A stretch of 64,000 nucleotides of DNA, from positions 186,001 through 250,000 of the forward strand of contig JAZKFT010000008.1 in assembly GCA_040386335.1 (NCBI GenBank), written 5' to 3'. The stretch's first letter is position 1; each line of letters begins with the position of its first letter. A program made the position numbers and the translations under genes. The notes below the pieces were generated by a model. That model made no database searches and was not told where the DNA came from. It saw nothing but the letters and a program-made list of their open reading frames with translations. Shown here one piece after another: positions 42,245-52,060 of the stretch. Source of the DNA: JAZKFT01 sp040386335. Its GTDB lineage: Bacteria; Bacteroidota; Bacteroidia; Chitinophagales; Chitinophagaceae.

Positions 42245-45200
42245 TTACTGAACTACGATCTTGCCTGATGACACCATTGCATCATCACTGGCAATGCTAT
42301 AAAAATAAACACCCTTTGCTTCTAATGGCAACGACAAGCTTTGGCTGCCATTACGTAATGAGTGAATGTACACCTGCCTGCCGCTGGCATCTGCAACTTT
42401 TAACTGACCCTTTGCGCCGGTAAAGTTTACCTGTACTGCCGCGCCTTTGGTAATAAGTGTAGGGTATAAGGAGCCAATTATAGATTTATCGTTTTGTAAC
42501 AACACAATACCGGTGTAGAAGACCCTTCCGGTATTCTCTGTAATTTTTATACGGTAGTAATTGTTACCAGCAAAAGGCGATGCATCGGTAAAATCAAATG
42601 GCGATGCACACTGGTTTTGATTCGCATTGATGGCGCCAATTCCGGCAAAACTGCTGCCGTCTGCGCTGCGTTCTATTTCGAAGCGGGCCGATGCATTATT
42701 GCAGCTTACTTTCCAGTTCAGGAAGTTTGCATTTCCCTGTTTATTATCGGTAAAATATTCCAGGTTAACAGGCAGCGCAAACGGACTCGTCTGCACGAAA
42801 AATCCACTGAAACCGGCAACGTTTATGGTTACTTCCCAACGGCTGCTGGCGGCATTCCAAACAATGTCGGCATCGTTTGGATCCAGTACTTGCGGTGTTC
42901 CGGTATAGCTAGCCGGCAAGCCCGATCCGTCCCCACTATTGCCCGGATATTTGCTCACCCTTAAGTTCGCTTTTCCTGCTGCATCGCCAGCGTTGGCGGG
43001 TATGTTGAGTAAGCTGCCGGGGGCATTGTTAAAAGCCGTGAACTCCGGCTGCGTAAAATATAATGTGACCCTGGCGGTAGCATTAGCCGTATTCGTAACA
43101 GGGGTCAACTGGTAATGTCTTGATACAAACGGGTCTCCACCATGGGTGGGCACACCAGCTTCCAGCCAAACACGTGCGGCTACCGTTCCTGTAACCTGTG
43201 AGGCAATTTCACCGTTGGGTACCAACTGCGCTATCAACTGGCAATTTGAATTGATAAACTGGTAGCTGGTGTTGATGTTCCTGGTATCGGTAGAATTGAG
43301 TGTTGCAATATTGCCAGCCAGTTGTGCATTATTATAAACGACTGGCCGTATCCTGTAATCTACAATAGCGGGGGTCCAGGTAGAACCATCATCCGTAGAC
43401 GATGTAGAACGGTTATCTACCGCCACATTATCCGACCGTAAACTCCATGCACTGCCTGCGCCGGGAACGAGCACCACGAAATAATCGGTGGCAGTTGTAA
43501 TGGAAACATTGAGGCTGCTGAGGTCCACATAATTCCAGGAATATTTGGAAATATGAGACGGGGTAACAGCATAACTCCCTAACAATGTGCCAGGTACGCC
43601 TGCATTATTAGTTCTTACTTCTACATTTAAAGTTGTAAAAGTGTTGGTAGTACTCGTATGGAAAAATACTCCCCCCATTTTCCCGGTTATATCCGCTGTA
43701 AACCTTACTGCAAGCCTGTTATTGGTAAAAGAATTTCCGGTACCTGTGGTAGCACTCGTAAATGAGTTATCGTATTGATAGGTTTTTCTTTCGGCAGGGC
43801 CGCAATTAAAATAGGACAACATGGCTTTGTAAATGTCCAGTTTTCCATAACCCCAGGTATAATTGGGTGTTGCTCCTGGTAATTCGGTCATTGCGTCTTT
43901 GGTCGTGTTATTTCTCAGCAGGTTTTTTATCTCGGCCGCCGTAGCTGTTGGATTTGCCTGTAACAAAAGGGCAACACTACCGGCCACACCCGGGGCTGCC
44001 ATACTGGTTCCCTGGTTTTTTTGATAAAGACCTATTTCAATAATATTACTGTTGGTTGCAGACAAGGGAGGGGTAATATCCGATGATAAAACAGAAATAA
44101 CAGCCTGTCCGGTGGCCGCGATGTCTGGTTTTTGCACATTATCTCTTCTTGGCCCAATTGCGCTAAAGGTGGAGATATTGTCCTGGGTGGTGGAACCTGT
44201 ATAAATATATGCTCCCGGAGCAGCATTTGAATACCCTGCCACCCTTCCCACATAAGAGGCTGCCGTAATAGCCGATGTAGCTGTACCTGGTGATCCAACC
44301 AACATATTATTATCACCTCCCACTATGGCCGTATTTGCAAAAGTGGTGTTCTTATATGTCATCCACCCATCGATCGTTAAGGCATTTGAGGTATTATTGG
44401 AAATTGTCAATGTCCAGTTCCCCACCGGGTTGGAGCCAGCCACTGTTCTCGCAATATATACAGTTACCACCCTGTCACCGCTACCTGCATCAATCAGGTT
44501 ATCAAGGTCAACGTTGAAATTTCCACCCATTATAGGGGCGTCTGATAAGGCCTGGCCGGCAGTGGCTGAAACTGAGGTAGCATCAGGTGCAGTAATTGTT
44601 GCAGTAACTGCACTGTTATCGTTTGCGAAATAATTAAATCTGAAAACATCCGAATTGGTGCCTGATGGTACAGTAAAAGATACGGAGCCACTTGCGTTAG
44701 GGGCGACGTTCAGCCGGTGATGACCCAATGTGCCATTGTCGTTACCGGCAGAAATAACTACTACCCGGCCGGGGCCGGAGGCAGTAAAATTATCTATTGC
44801 TACCTCTGTGTTGCGGGTGCCGTCGTGTGCACCTGTCTGGCTGCCGATGCTCATATTCAAAACAACTGGTTTATTTAGGCTTGTAGCTAAAGCCTGGAGG
44901 TAAGCAAGTGCATTTAACTGGTTGGTGGCAGTGAAAGAACCATCACCGCCTTTAATAAACACGATATCTGCTTCAGGCGCCATACCGGCATATTTTTTAG
45001 ACGCAAGAGCTGATCCGTTTCCGGCTACCGTGCCGGAAGTGTGGGAACCGTGGCCATTGATATCTTTTTCCCGGACAAAACCGGCCGGCGTACCGTCCAA
45101 TTCGTCATTGATCTGTGCCTGGGTATATTCTACACCATAGTTAAAACCGGCTGGCGGTGTTTCCGCACCGGTTGCAGTAAGCGTTTGGTCCCAGATGCGC

Positions 45201-45804
45201 AGGATGCGGCTCTTGGTCTGATCAACTGGATCCCTGTAATCCGGATGGTCCCAATCGATGCCTGAATCAAAAATAGCAGCGATAACTCCCTTGCCTTTGT
45301 AAGGCGTGTTGTTTACACGCCCCGCGTATAATAGCGAGGCACCGGTGACACCACCCGCAACGTCATTATGAAGCCCGTCCAAAGTCGGTGCCTCTATATA
45401 AGTTACATGTTCCCAGCCAGCCATTTGGGTAATTTGTTCCAGTGTAACCCAGGCGGTAACAAATTTTGGCCATGCTGCCTGTACTATAATATTGCTATCC
45501 TTTAAAGCGGTAGCGTCTTTTGTATACACAACACACTCATATCTTTTTTCAGGTGTGGTTTTTCCTGGCAAAAACCCGATGTAGGCTCAATTCTGTACAA
45601 AACAGGAAATCCATTCAAAGCCTCGGCAGAGAGGTCGCTTTTGTGATCCAGTATAAAACGAAATGCCGGATCAATTTTATAACTAAAGGCACTTTGCTGT
45701 GCGAATGACGGCAGGAAAGAACAAATCAATATGACTGTTGCAAGAGCCCGTTTCGCTTGCTTTCCACCAAACAAAATCTTGCGCAGGTAGAAGTTTTTCT
45801 TCAT
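42245..45804 (-). CDS. S8 family subtilisin-like serine protease with T9SS sorting domain, apparent frameshift near the N-terminus
   Basis: Secreted protease with type IX secretion signal. Two frames: 45804-45502 codes for a signal peptide (TVILICSFLPSFAQQ) and the start of a prodomain, and 45571-42245 for the rest. They join in the -1 frame at G GGT TTT (45577-45571), where the shifted product reads SGFLPGKTTPEKRYE. In the long frame the triad is Asp102 (IFDSGIDWDHP), His174 (NGHGSHTSGT) and Ser523 (NQGTSMAAP). A PPC/PA-like insertion lies at ~285-420, beta-sandwich domains follow (~590-950), then the type A sorting domain ending VYFYSIASDDAMVSSGKIVVQ. A lost T in sequencing or a real slip would both explain the break. 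Confidence 0.88.
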
Positions 45805-46018
45805 AAGAAATAGTTTTTTGGTTAAATAAAATTAGAAAAGCAGCTGCCTTTTTAATGACATCTGCTTCTGGTAGCCGTAAAAGTACCGATAATTATTATT
45901 GACAAAATGCCGGTACCCGGTAATTTTTTATCGCTTTGTGCCTGGCGCCAGGATATTTACATAGTAGTTTGTTCATGGTAATTTTTGCTGATTATCCTCA
46001 ACTCTTCATTCCCAACCC

Positions 46019-46026
46019 TATCTTTG
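46019..46026 (+). promoter_or_regulatory. Predicted -7 element of the nusB operon
   Basis: TATCTTTG fits TAnnTTTG and lies 31 bp before the nusB ATG. No clear -33 element. Confidence 0.5.
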
Positions 46027-46057
46027 CCGCCCAACAAAAGAGTTCTTACGCAGCATC

Positions 46058-46987
46058 ATGATCAGCAGAAGAAATATCCGGGTAAAAGTAATGCAGGCAT
46101 TATATGCCATCCGTGCCGAAGAAGGCAAAGCATTGGTAATGGGCGATGCCAAACGCCTGCTCACAAAACACTTTGACCAAACCATTTCCCTTTTTACCTG
46201 GCTTATTTATGTGATCGTAGAAACAGCCCGTTATGCTGAAACCGACGCTCACCTGAAGGCCTCCAAACACAGGCCTACAGCAGAGGATCTGAATGTTCCC
46301 ACCAAAATTGCCGGCAACGAATTACTCTGGAAAATGAGGGAATCCCCTTTTTATAAGGAAGCAGTAGCCGAGTACAAACCAAGACTGGATGATAACGACG
46401 ATTGGATAAAAAAGCTTTACACACAGCTTTTGGAAAGCACGCCCTATGCGGTGTATAATACCGAACAGGGCAGGGATAAAAAAAGTGAAAGGGAAATACT
46501 GGAATATATTTTTACCGACCTGATGCTGGCCAATGAAAGTTTCACAGATAGCGCTGAATACCAATACAATAACTGGGACGACGACGCTGATATGCTGCGA
46601 TTGCTGGTGATGCATTTTTTACAAAAGCCCAACAGCTTTAAGGTAGACGATATGATCAGCAGGGAGAAAAGGGAATTTGCCAGGTTGCTGTTGGAAACGA
46701 CTGAGGAACGCAAGGAACAACTGGCAGAACTGATCAAACCAAAATTACGCAACTGGGATGCCGACCGTATTGCGCTGCTGGATATGATCCTGATGGAAAT
46801 GGGTACCGCAGAATTTCTCTATTTCGAAACCATACCGCCAAAAGTTACGATCAACGAATACATTGATCTTGCGAAAGCCTATAGTACCCCACAAAGCGGC
46901 CAGTTTGTCAATGGTATCCTTGACAATATCCGCAAAGACCTGGAGGCAAATAACCAGCTTAACAAAGTGGCTTACAAAAAAGCCTGA
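46058..46987 (+). CDS. nusB: Transcription antitermination protein NusB
   Basis: 309 aa, the long Bacteroidota version of NusB. The N-terminus MISRRNIRVKVMQALYA is diagnostic, and the NusB domain is at the C-terminal end (LIKPKLRNWDADRIALLDMILMEMGTAEFLYFETIPPKVTINEYIDLAKAYSTPQSGQFVNGILDNI). The ~130-residue central insertion is usual in this phylum. It acts in rRNA antitermination with NusE. The gene overlaps the next by TGATG, and the two are likely co-transcribed. Confidence 0.97.
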   Translation: MISRRNIRVKVMQALYAIRAEEGKALVMGDAKRLLTKHFDQTISLFTWLIYVIVETARYAETDAHLKASKHRPTAEDLNVPTKIAGNELLWKMRESPFYKEAVAEYKPRLDDNDDWIKKLYTQLLESTPYAVYNTEQGRDKKSEREILEYIFTDLMLANESFTDSAEYQYNNWDDDADMLRLLVMHFLQKPNSFKVDDMISREKREFARLLLETTEERKEQLAELIKPKLRNWDADRIALLDMILMEMGTAEFLYFETIPPKVTINEYIDLAKAYSTPQSGQFVNGILDNIRKDLEANNQLNKVAYKKA

Positions 46988-47478
46988 TGAATCCTTTACA
47001 TTCGCCAATAAATTTTAAAAAAAAGATGTCGATCCGACCATTTTTCGTATTGCTTTTCGTTGCTGCAACACTTGTTTCCTGCATCAACAACGATGTTAAG
47101 GCGGGGGATAAAACAGCCAATGCCGAGGCAGAAAAGGCCATGAGTGATAGTGCCAATTTTACGACCATTCAATGGATTGATTCCGTAAAAAATTACGGTA
47201 AAATACAGGAAGGCCCCAAACTGGATATCCTTTACAGATTTAAGAATACCGGCAATAAACCCCTGATCATAGCCGCCGTAAAACCAGGTTGTGGCTGCAC
47301 CGTAGCCGATAAGCCCACCAAACCCATTATGCCGGGTGAAGAAGGAGAAATTAAGGCCCAGTTTGAAAGCAAGGGGCATCCTGGTATGAATAATAAAAGC
47401 ATTACCGTTCAGGCCAATACCAAGCCCATACAGAGTTTTGAGTTAAGGTTTAGTGTAGATGTGGAGAAGAAAGGGTAG
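46987..47478 (+). CDS. DUF1573 domain lipoprotein
   Basis: 163-aa lipoprotein (150 aa if started at 47026). The first ATG overlaps the nusB stop (TGATG), suggesting coupling; the second (MSIRPFFVLLFVAATLVSC) gives the tidier signal peptide. The DUF1573 domain has YGKIQEGPKLDILYRFKNTGNKPLIIAAVKPGCGCTVADKPTKPIMPGEEGEIKAQFES, including the conserved CGC..PGE. An Ig-like fold in envelope proteins; function unknown. The nusB-DUF1573-yajC-coaE order is common in Bacteroidota. Confidence 0.93.
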   Translation: MNPLHSPINFKKKMSIRPFFVLLFVAATLVSCINNDVKAGDKTANAEAEKAMSDSANFTTIQWIDSVKNYGKIQEGPKLDILYRFKNTGNKPLIIAAVKPGCGCTVADKPTKPIMPGEEGEIKAQFESKGHPGMNNKSITVQANTKPIQSFELRFSVDVEKKG

Positions 47479-47730
47479 GAGGAATGGGCAATAAGCAATA
47501 GGCAAAGAATAATATTTGAGGCAATTGGCAAAGGCCAGTAGAAAGGACGTAAAAATAATTCACATGCCTGGTGATGGACAAATGCTGATGTGGAGGAATC
47601 CAGAGTTTGGATTTGTACAAAAGCACCGTCCCTCTCCGCGAGGAGAGGGAAAGAGGGTGAGGCCAAAGCCCGGCGTTTAGCCTAATGCGTCCGGCATAAC
47701 AATTCAATCAATTTTAAATCAATAATCAAC
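47479..47730. repeat. Gap before yajC with GGCAATAGGCAA-word array
   Basis: 47484-47545 has GCAATAAGCAATAGGCAAAG and GGCAATTGGCAAAGGCC words. The rest is a G/C-purine stretch near 47630-47660 (CTCTCCGCGAGGAGAGGG hairpin) and an AT-rich lead into yajC. It interrupts the nusB-yajC operon. Confidence 0.5.
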
Positions 47731-48072
47731 ATGTTACAAGCAGTATTACTTTTTCAAGCCGCCCCTACGCCGGGTGGTGGAATGGGTACATTTTTATTAA
47801 TGGGAGGAATGATCGTTGTCTTTTATTTTTTCATGATACGCCCACAGGCCAAGAAAGCAAAAGATGCCAAATTGTTCCAGAGCAATATGGGTAAAGGTGA
47901 TAAGATCGTTACCATTGCGGGGATTCACGGCACTGTTAATAAAATAAACGACGACGGAACCATACAGCTGGAAATCAGCCCTGGCAGCTATCTCAAATTA
48001 GAAAAAAGTGCTATCAGCCTGGAGTGGACCAAGGCATTGAATAAGCCGGTTACTGCCACCGTTGTAAAATAA
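47731..48072 (+). CDS. yajC: Preprotein translocase subunit YajC
   Basis: 113 aa, single N-terminal membrane helix (GTFLLMGGMIVVFYFFMIRPQAKKAKDAKLFQ) and a small beta domain with KGDKIVTIAGIHGTVNKINDDGTIQLEISPGSYLKLEKSAIS. It associates with SecDF during protein export. Length and motif are standard. A terminator lies just downstream, so coaE probably has its own promoter. Confidence 0.97.
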   Translation: MLQAVLLFQAAPTPGGGMGTFLLMGGMIVVFYFFMIRPQAKKAKDAKLFQSNMGKGDKIVTIAGIHGTVNKINDDGTIQLEISPGSYLKLEKSAISLEWTKALNKPVTATVVK

Positions 48073-48089
48073 ACGTACTTTTTTATTCT

Positions 48090-48130
48090 AAAATACCAAA
48101 GCTCTTACCACCGGTTTGCTTTGGTATTTT
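48090..48130 (+). terminator. Terminator after yajC
   Basis: Stem AATACCAAAGC / GCTTTGGTATT with a 15 nt loop, then TTTGTTT. Confidence 0.85.
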
Positions 48131-48231
48131 TGTTTATAGCAGGCAGGTTTTTAAAGTCGCGGCCACCAATATGTTTTTCCACGTCAAAAAAATCCGGCTT
48201 TGGCACAAATATTACATTTATATCCGTTTTT

Positions 48232-48822
48232 ATGCTGAAAATTGGTTTAACAGGTGGGATCGGCAGCGGCAAGAGTACGGTGGCCCGGGTGTTTGAAACA
48301 CTCGGCATTCCTGTTTACTATGCAGATGACGCTGCCAAAAAACTAATGAACACACATGAAGGCCTCAGGGAAAAACTGGTAGCGGCTTTTGGTGAAGAAA
48401 CGTATACCGGCGGCCAGCTGAACAAGCCGTTTTTATCATCGAGGGTTTTCAATAATAGTGAACAATTAGAAAAACTGAATGCCATTGTTCATCCCATCGT
48501 TATCCAGGATGGCATCGACTGGATGGAACGGCAAACCACGCCCTATGCCATTAAAGAAGCTGCCATTTTTTTTGAAAGCGGCTCCGCTGCCGGCCTGGAT
48601 AAGATCATCGGTGTGTATGCCCCACAATCATTACGCATACACCGTGTGATGCAGCGGGATGGCATCAGCCGTGCGGATGTGCTGGCCCGGATGCAAAAAC
48701 AGATGAACGAAGAAATTAAAATGAAACTTTGCGACTTTGTGATCACCAACGACGAACAGCAAATGGTGCTGCCTCAGGTATTGGAATTACATAAACGATT
48801 TATGCTAAACGCTGAAAGCTAA
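48232..48822 (+). CDS. coaE: Dephospho-CoA kinase
   Basis: 196-aa P-loop kinase for the last step of CoA synthesis. The P-loop is GLTGGIGSGKST (5-16), followed by IPVYYADDAAKKLM, FNNSEQLEKLNAIVHPIV and APQSLRIHRVMQRDGISRADVLARM, the family's CoA-domain and lid motifs, and a final CDFVITND. I use the ATG at 48232; the frame extends upstream to 48121 across the yajC terminator but without kinase sequence. It ends just before a word array (48823-48900). Confidence 0.97.
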   Translation: MLKIGLTGGIGSGKSTVARVFETLGIPVYYADDAAKKLMNTHEGLREKLVAAFGEETYTGGQLNKPFLSSRVFNNSEQLEKLNAIVHPIVIQDGIDWMERQTTPYAIKEAAIFFESGSAAGLDKIIGVYAPQSLRIHRVMQRDGISRADVLARMQKQMNEEIKMKLCDFVITNDEQQMVLPQVLELHKRFMLNAES

Positions 48823-48904
48823 ACGCAAGACGCTGGATGCAGGAGGCTGAACTAAACTACTGAACCTCCAAAACCTGAACACTAAACTTCTCAACACTCC
48901 GCCA
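48823..48904. repeat. Degenerate CTAAACTACTGAAC-word array
   Basis: Words such as GCTAAACGC, GCTGAACTAAAC, CTGAACACTAAAC and CTCAACACT fill the ~80 bp between coaE and the VOC gene. Confidence 0.5.
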
Positions 48905-48905
48905 T

Positions 48906-49244
48906 ATGACAACGATCCCCGTAATCCCTTCCCTGGACCTTCAACGCAGCACTGAATTCTACCAGCAACATTTTGATTGCAAGGCAGAATGGTTTGATGA
49001 ATACGTGGTACTATACAACGACGACCATTTCAGGTTGCATTTGTGGAAATGCAACGATCATTATCTATGCATCAACAGTGGCTTTTACATGCGGGTAAAA
49101 GATGTGGAAGCCATGTATGCCAAACTCAATATCCCCGGTGTCATTCATCCCAATGGCGCTTTGGAAACCAAACCATGGGGCATGAAGGAATTTGCCATCA
49201 CCGACCCCGATGGCACGTTAATCCGCATTGGGCAGCTTCAATAA
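48906..49244 (+). CDS. VOC family protein (glyoxalase/bleomycin-resistance-like)
   Basis: 112-aa single-domain VOC protein: VIPSLDLQRSTEFYQQHF, FRLHLWKCNDHYLCINSGFYMRVKDVEAMYAKL and WGMKEFAITDPDGTLIRIGQ. It resembles the bleomycin-binding/aldoketomutase group, but the metal ligand set is incomplete to the eye. The substrate is unknown. Convergent with maeB. Confidence 0.88.
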   Translation: MTTIPVIPSLDLQRSTEFYQQHFDCKAEWFDEYVVLYNDDHFRLHLWKCNDHYLCINSGFYMRVKDVEAMYAKLNIPGVIHPNGALETKPWGMKEFAITDPDGTLIRIGQLQ

Positions 49245-49342
49245 ACTGAGACCAGTTAACCGGTTGTTCGGTTGAATACCAGGCCCTGGGTCTGCATGAA
49301 TGATTAAAAGCCAGGTAATTTTTTGCAAACAAAACTCCGAAT

Positions 49343-49385
49343 TGTTTTGCCAGCTGCCAACTGCATAACTGCCAACTTAAAACTA
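49343..49385. repeat. GCCAACTGC-word array between VOC and maeB
   Basis: GCCAGCTGCCAACTGC and ACTGCCAACTT words immediately downstream of maeB. The same word is at 38405-38440, after groEL. Confidence 0.45.
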
Positions 49386-51725
49386 CCTTCTCTTCCACCA
49401 TTTCTTTTTCCTTTCTTCCTTTTCTTCCACAGTCATCTTGCATTTGATCTGTGCATCCAGAACGGCTATCAATGCCATGTTTACAACACTCCTGATACTG
49501 CTGCCAAGCTGTAATACATGCACCGGCTTTTTAATGCCCAGCAGGATAGGTCCGATGGCATCTGCACCACCTATTTCACGAAGCAGGTTATAAGCTATGT
49601 TACCAGCTGCCAGGTTGGGGAAAATGAGCGTGTTTACCTCCTGGTCTATCAGTTCGCTAAATGGATAATTCTCTTTTAGCATCTCGTTGTTAAAAGCCAT
49701 ATTTCCCTGTATCTCACCATCGATGATCATGCTGGGGTCGCGTTCTTTAACAATGCGGCGGGCATCGGCCATCAGTTTGGCCTCGGCACTATTGCTGCTT
49801 CCAAAATTGGAATAACTAAGCATTGCCACCCGTGGCCGAATATTAAATTGCTTTACTTCTTTGGCTACCAGCATGGTAATATCAGCCAGCTCTTCGGCCG
49901 TCGGGTTGAAATTTACCGTGGTATCTGCAAGGAAAAGGGGGCCCCGCTTGGTGATAAGGATGTACATACCGGCAATCCTCTTAACACCTTCCTCGGTGCC
50001 AATTATCTGAAGGGCTGGCCGTATCAGCGCTGCATAATCTTTGCTTGGACCAGCCAGCATACCATCCGCTTCACCATTTTCCACCATCATGCAGCCGAAG
50101 TACATCCGGTCTTTCATCATCTTGATCGCTTCATAATGGTTGACACCTTTGCGCCCACGTTTAGCAAAAAACTGTTCTCCGAATTCGCGGCGTTTTTCCT
50201 CGTTGCCATCGGTTTTCGGGTCTACGATGGTAATGCCTTCCAGGTCTATTCCATTAGCTTCTGCAATCCGCCTGATCTTAAGTTCTTCACCCAATAATAT
50301 TGGATAACAGATCCCTTCATCCTCACAGATCTGGGCTGCTTTCAGCATTTTCACATTGTCTCCTTCAGGGAAAATAATATGGCGTGGATCCTTCCTGGCC
50401 TTAGTACTAATGACACGCAGCAGCTGGTTGTCCAGGCCCAGGCGTTTATTGAGACTTAAAACATAGTTATCCCAATTGGTAATAGGGCTCCTGGCAACAC
50501 CGCTTTCAATAGCTGCTTTCGCTACAGCCGGTGCTACCGTAGATAAAAGTCTCGGGTCCAATGGTTTTGGGATAATATAATTCGGGCCAAAAAGGATGCT
50601 TTTTTCATTATATGCCAGCGTAACTATTTCTGGTACGGGGGTCTTGGCCAGGTCGGCCAAAGCCTTAACCGCAGCAAGTTTCATGGCTTCATTTATCTGG
50701 GTTGCCCTTACATCCAGTGCTCCGCGGAAGATGTAGGGAAAGCCCAGTACGTTGTTCACCATATTCGGGAAATCGCTCCGGCCCGTGGCCATAATGATGT
50801 CTTTTCGAACCGCCGTTGCAGCATCATAGGTTATTTCCGGATCGGGGTTGGCCATAGCAAAAACGATAGGGTTTTTGGGCATGCTTTTCACCATTTCGGG
50901 TGTTACCACGTTGCCCACGCTAAGGCCCAGGAAAACATCTGCATCCTTCATGGCATCCGCCAGGTTCATTTCCTTCTTTTTGGCATCTACCGAAAATTTC
51001 ATCCGGTTTTCATCGAGGTCAGTTCTTTCCCGGTGCAGCACGCCGTTGATATCAAACATTATAAAGTTCTCGTATTTTGCACCCAGTGCCGCGTATAACC
51101 GGGCACAGGCCATTGCAGCAGCCCCTGCACCATTTACTACGATCTTAATTTTCTCTATTTTTTTCTTCTGTAATTCCAAAGCATTGAGCAACGCCGCGCT
51201 GCTGATAATGGCGGTTCCGTGCTGATCGTCGTGCATAACCGGGATGTTCATCTGTTCCTTTAACTGCTGTTCTATATAAAAACATTCAGGCGCCTTAATG
51301 TCTTCCAGGTTAATGCCACCAAAGGTTGGTTCCAGCGACTTTACAATCTGTACAAATTTTTCCGGATCTTTTTCATTGATCTCGATATCGAATACATCAA
51401 TATCGGCGAAGATCTTAAAAAGCACCGCCTTTCCTTCCATTACAGGTTTGCCAGCGGCGGCGCCAATATCGCCCAGGCCCAACACAGCTGTTCCATTACT
51501 GATAACGCCTACCAGGTTGCCTTTTGCAGTGTATTTATAAACAGCTTCGGGATCGTTCACTATTTCCAGGCAGGGAACAGCCACGCCGGGACTATATGCA
51601 AGGCTGAGGTCTCGTTGGGTTTTTGCTTCCTTGGTCGGCACTACTTCTATTTTGCCCGGCCGGCCTTTGCTATGATATTCCAGAGCCTGCTGTTTCTGCA
51701 GGTCTTTCATTTTTTCTTTCGACAT
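49383..51725 (-). CDS. maeB: NADP-dependent malic enzyme (MaeB type) with phosphotransacetylase-like domain
   Basis: 780-aa enzyme converting malate to pyruvate with CO2 and NADPH. The malic enzyme part (about 1-430) has the Tyr region YSPGVAVPCLEI, the Lys in GKPVMEGKAVLFKIFADIDVFDIEI, metal/substrate segment FGGINLEDIKAPECFYIEQQL, MHDDQHGTAI and the NADP fold VVNGAGAAAMACARLY. The second part (~440-770) resembles phosphotransacetylase but usually has no PTA activity; it regulates the enzyme, often in response to acetyl-CoA. The tail is very basic (EEKEERKKKWWKRR). Monocistronic; convergent with the VOC gene. Confidence 0.97.
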   Translation of the reverse strand: MSKEKMKDLQKQQALEYHSKGRPGKIEVVPTKEAKTQRDLSLAYSPGVAVPCLEIVNDPEAVYKYTAKGNLVGVISNGTAVLGLGDIGAAAGKPVMEGKAVLFKIFADIDVFDIEINEKDPEKFVQIVKSLEPTFGGINLEDIKAPECFYIEQQLKEQMNIPVMHDDQHGTAIISSAALLNALELQKKKIEKIKIVVNGAGAAAMACARLYAALGAKYENFIMFDINGVLHRERTDLDENRMKFSVDAKKKEMNLADAMKDADVFLGLSVGNVVTPEMVKSMPKNPIVFAMANPDPEITYDAATAVRKDIIMATGRSDFPNMVNNVLGFPYIFRGALDVRATQINEAMKLAAVKALADLAKTPVPEIVTLAYNEKSILFGPNYIIPKPLDPRLLSTVAPAVAKAAIESGVARSPITNWDNYVLSLNKRLGLDNQLLRVISTKARKDPRHIIFPEGDNVKMLKAAQICEDEGICYPILLGEELKIRRIAEANGIDLEGITIVDPKTDGNEEKRREFGEQFFAKRGRKGVNHYEAIKMMKDRMYFGCMMVENGEADGMLAGPSKDYAALIRPALQIIGTEEGVKRIAGMYILITKRGPLFLADTTVNFNPTAEELADITMLVAKEVKQFNIRPRVAMLSYSNFGSSNSAEAKLMADARRIVKERDPSMIIDGEIQGNMAFNNEMLKENYPFSELIDQEVNTLIFPNLAAGNIAYNLLREIGGADAIGPILLGIKKPVHVLQLGSSIRSVVNMALIAVLDAQIKCKMTVEEKEERKKKWWKRR

Positions 51726-51732
51726 AAGGGGA

Positions 51733-51740
51733 CAAACGTA
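51733..51740 (-). promoter_or_regulatory. Predicted -7 element of maeB
   Basis: TACGTTTG on the minus strand (CAAACGTA on +), exact TAnnTTTG, 8 bp from the ATG at 51725; the message would be near-leaderless. Confidence 0.45.
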
Positions 51741-52060
51741 CGGATTAAGTGGAAAAACGTTTAAAAAGGCTGCTACCGAAAACTGGTGTTACTTAAAAAA
51801 ATTACCGGCCACACCCGTGAGGCCAGTTTAACGATTTTTATTCTCAGGTACTTGCTCCATGGTTAAGGAGATAATATTTTGATAAACCACTTTTAGCGGA
51901 CCATTTGTAAAACAGCCATTTTAAAAGTGTGTGTTTTTGACATGGTAATTTTTACACCAATTATTCTGTCTGAAAAAAGATCATTGTTCCATCTCTTTTC
52001 ATTTATGCAATCTGGATGCTTTTTAATCTTAGTGCCCGTTGTTCCCCAAAATTTACTAAA
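51741..52060. other. Intergenic region, nothing coding recognised
   Basis: ~320 bp between divergent maeB and the VIT gene; AT-rich, no strong hairpin or word array, no exact TAnnTTTG placed for the VIT gene. Confidence 0.5.
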
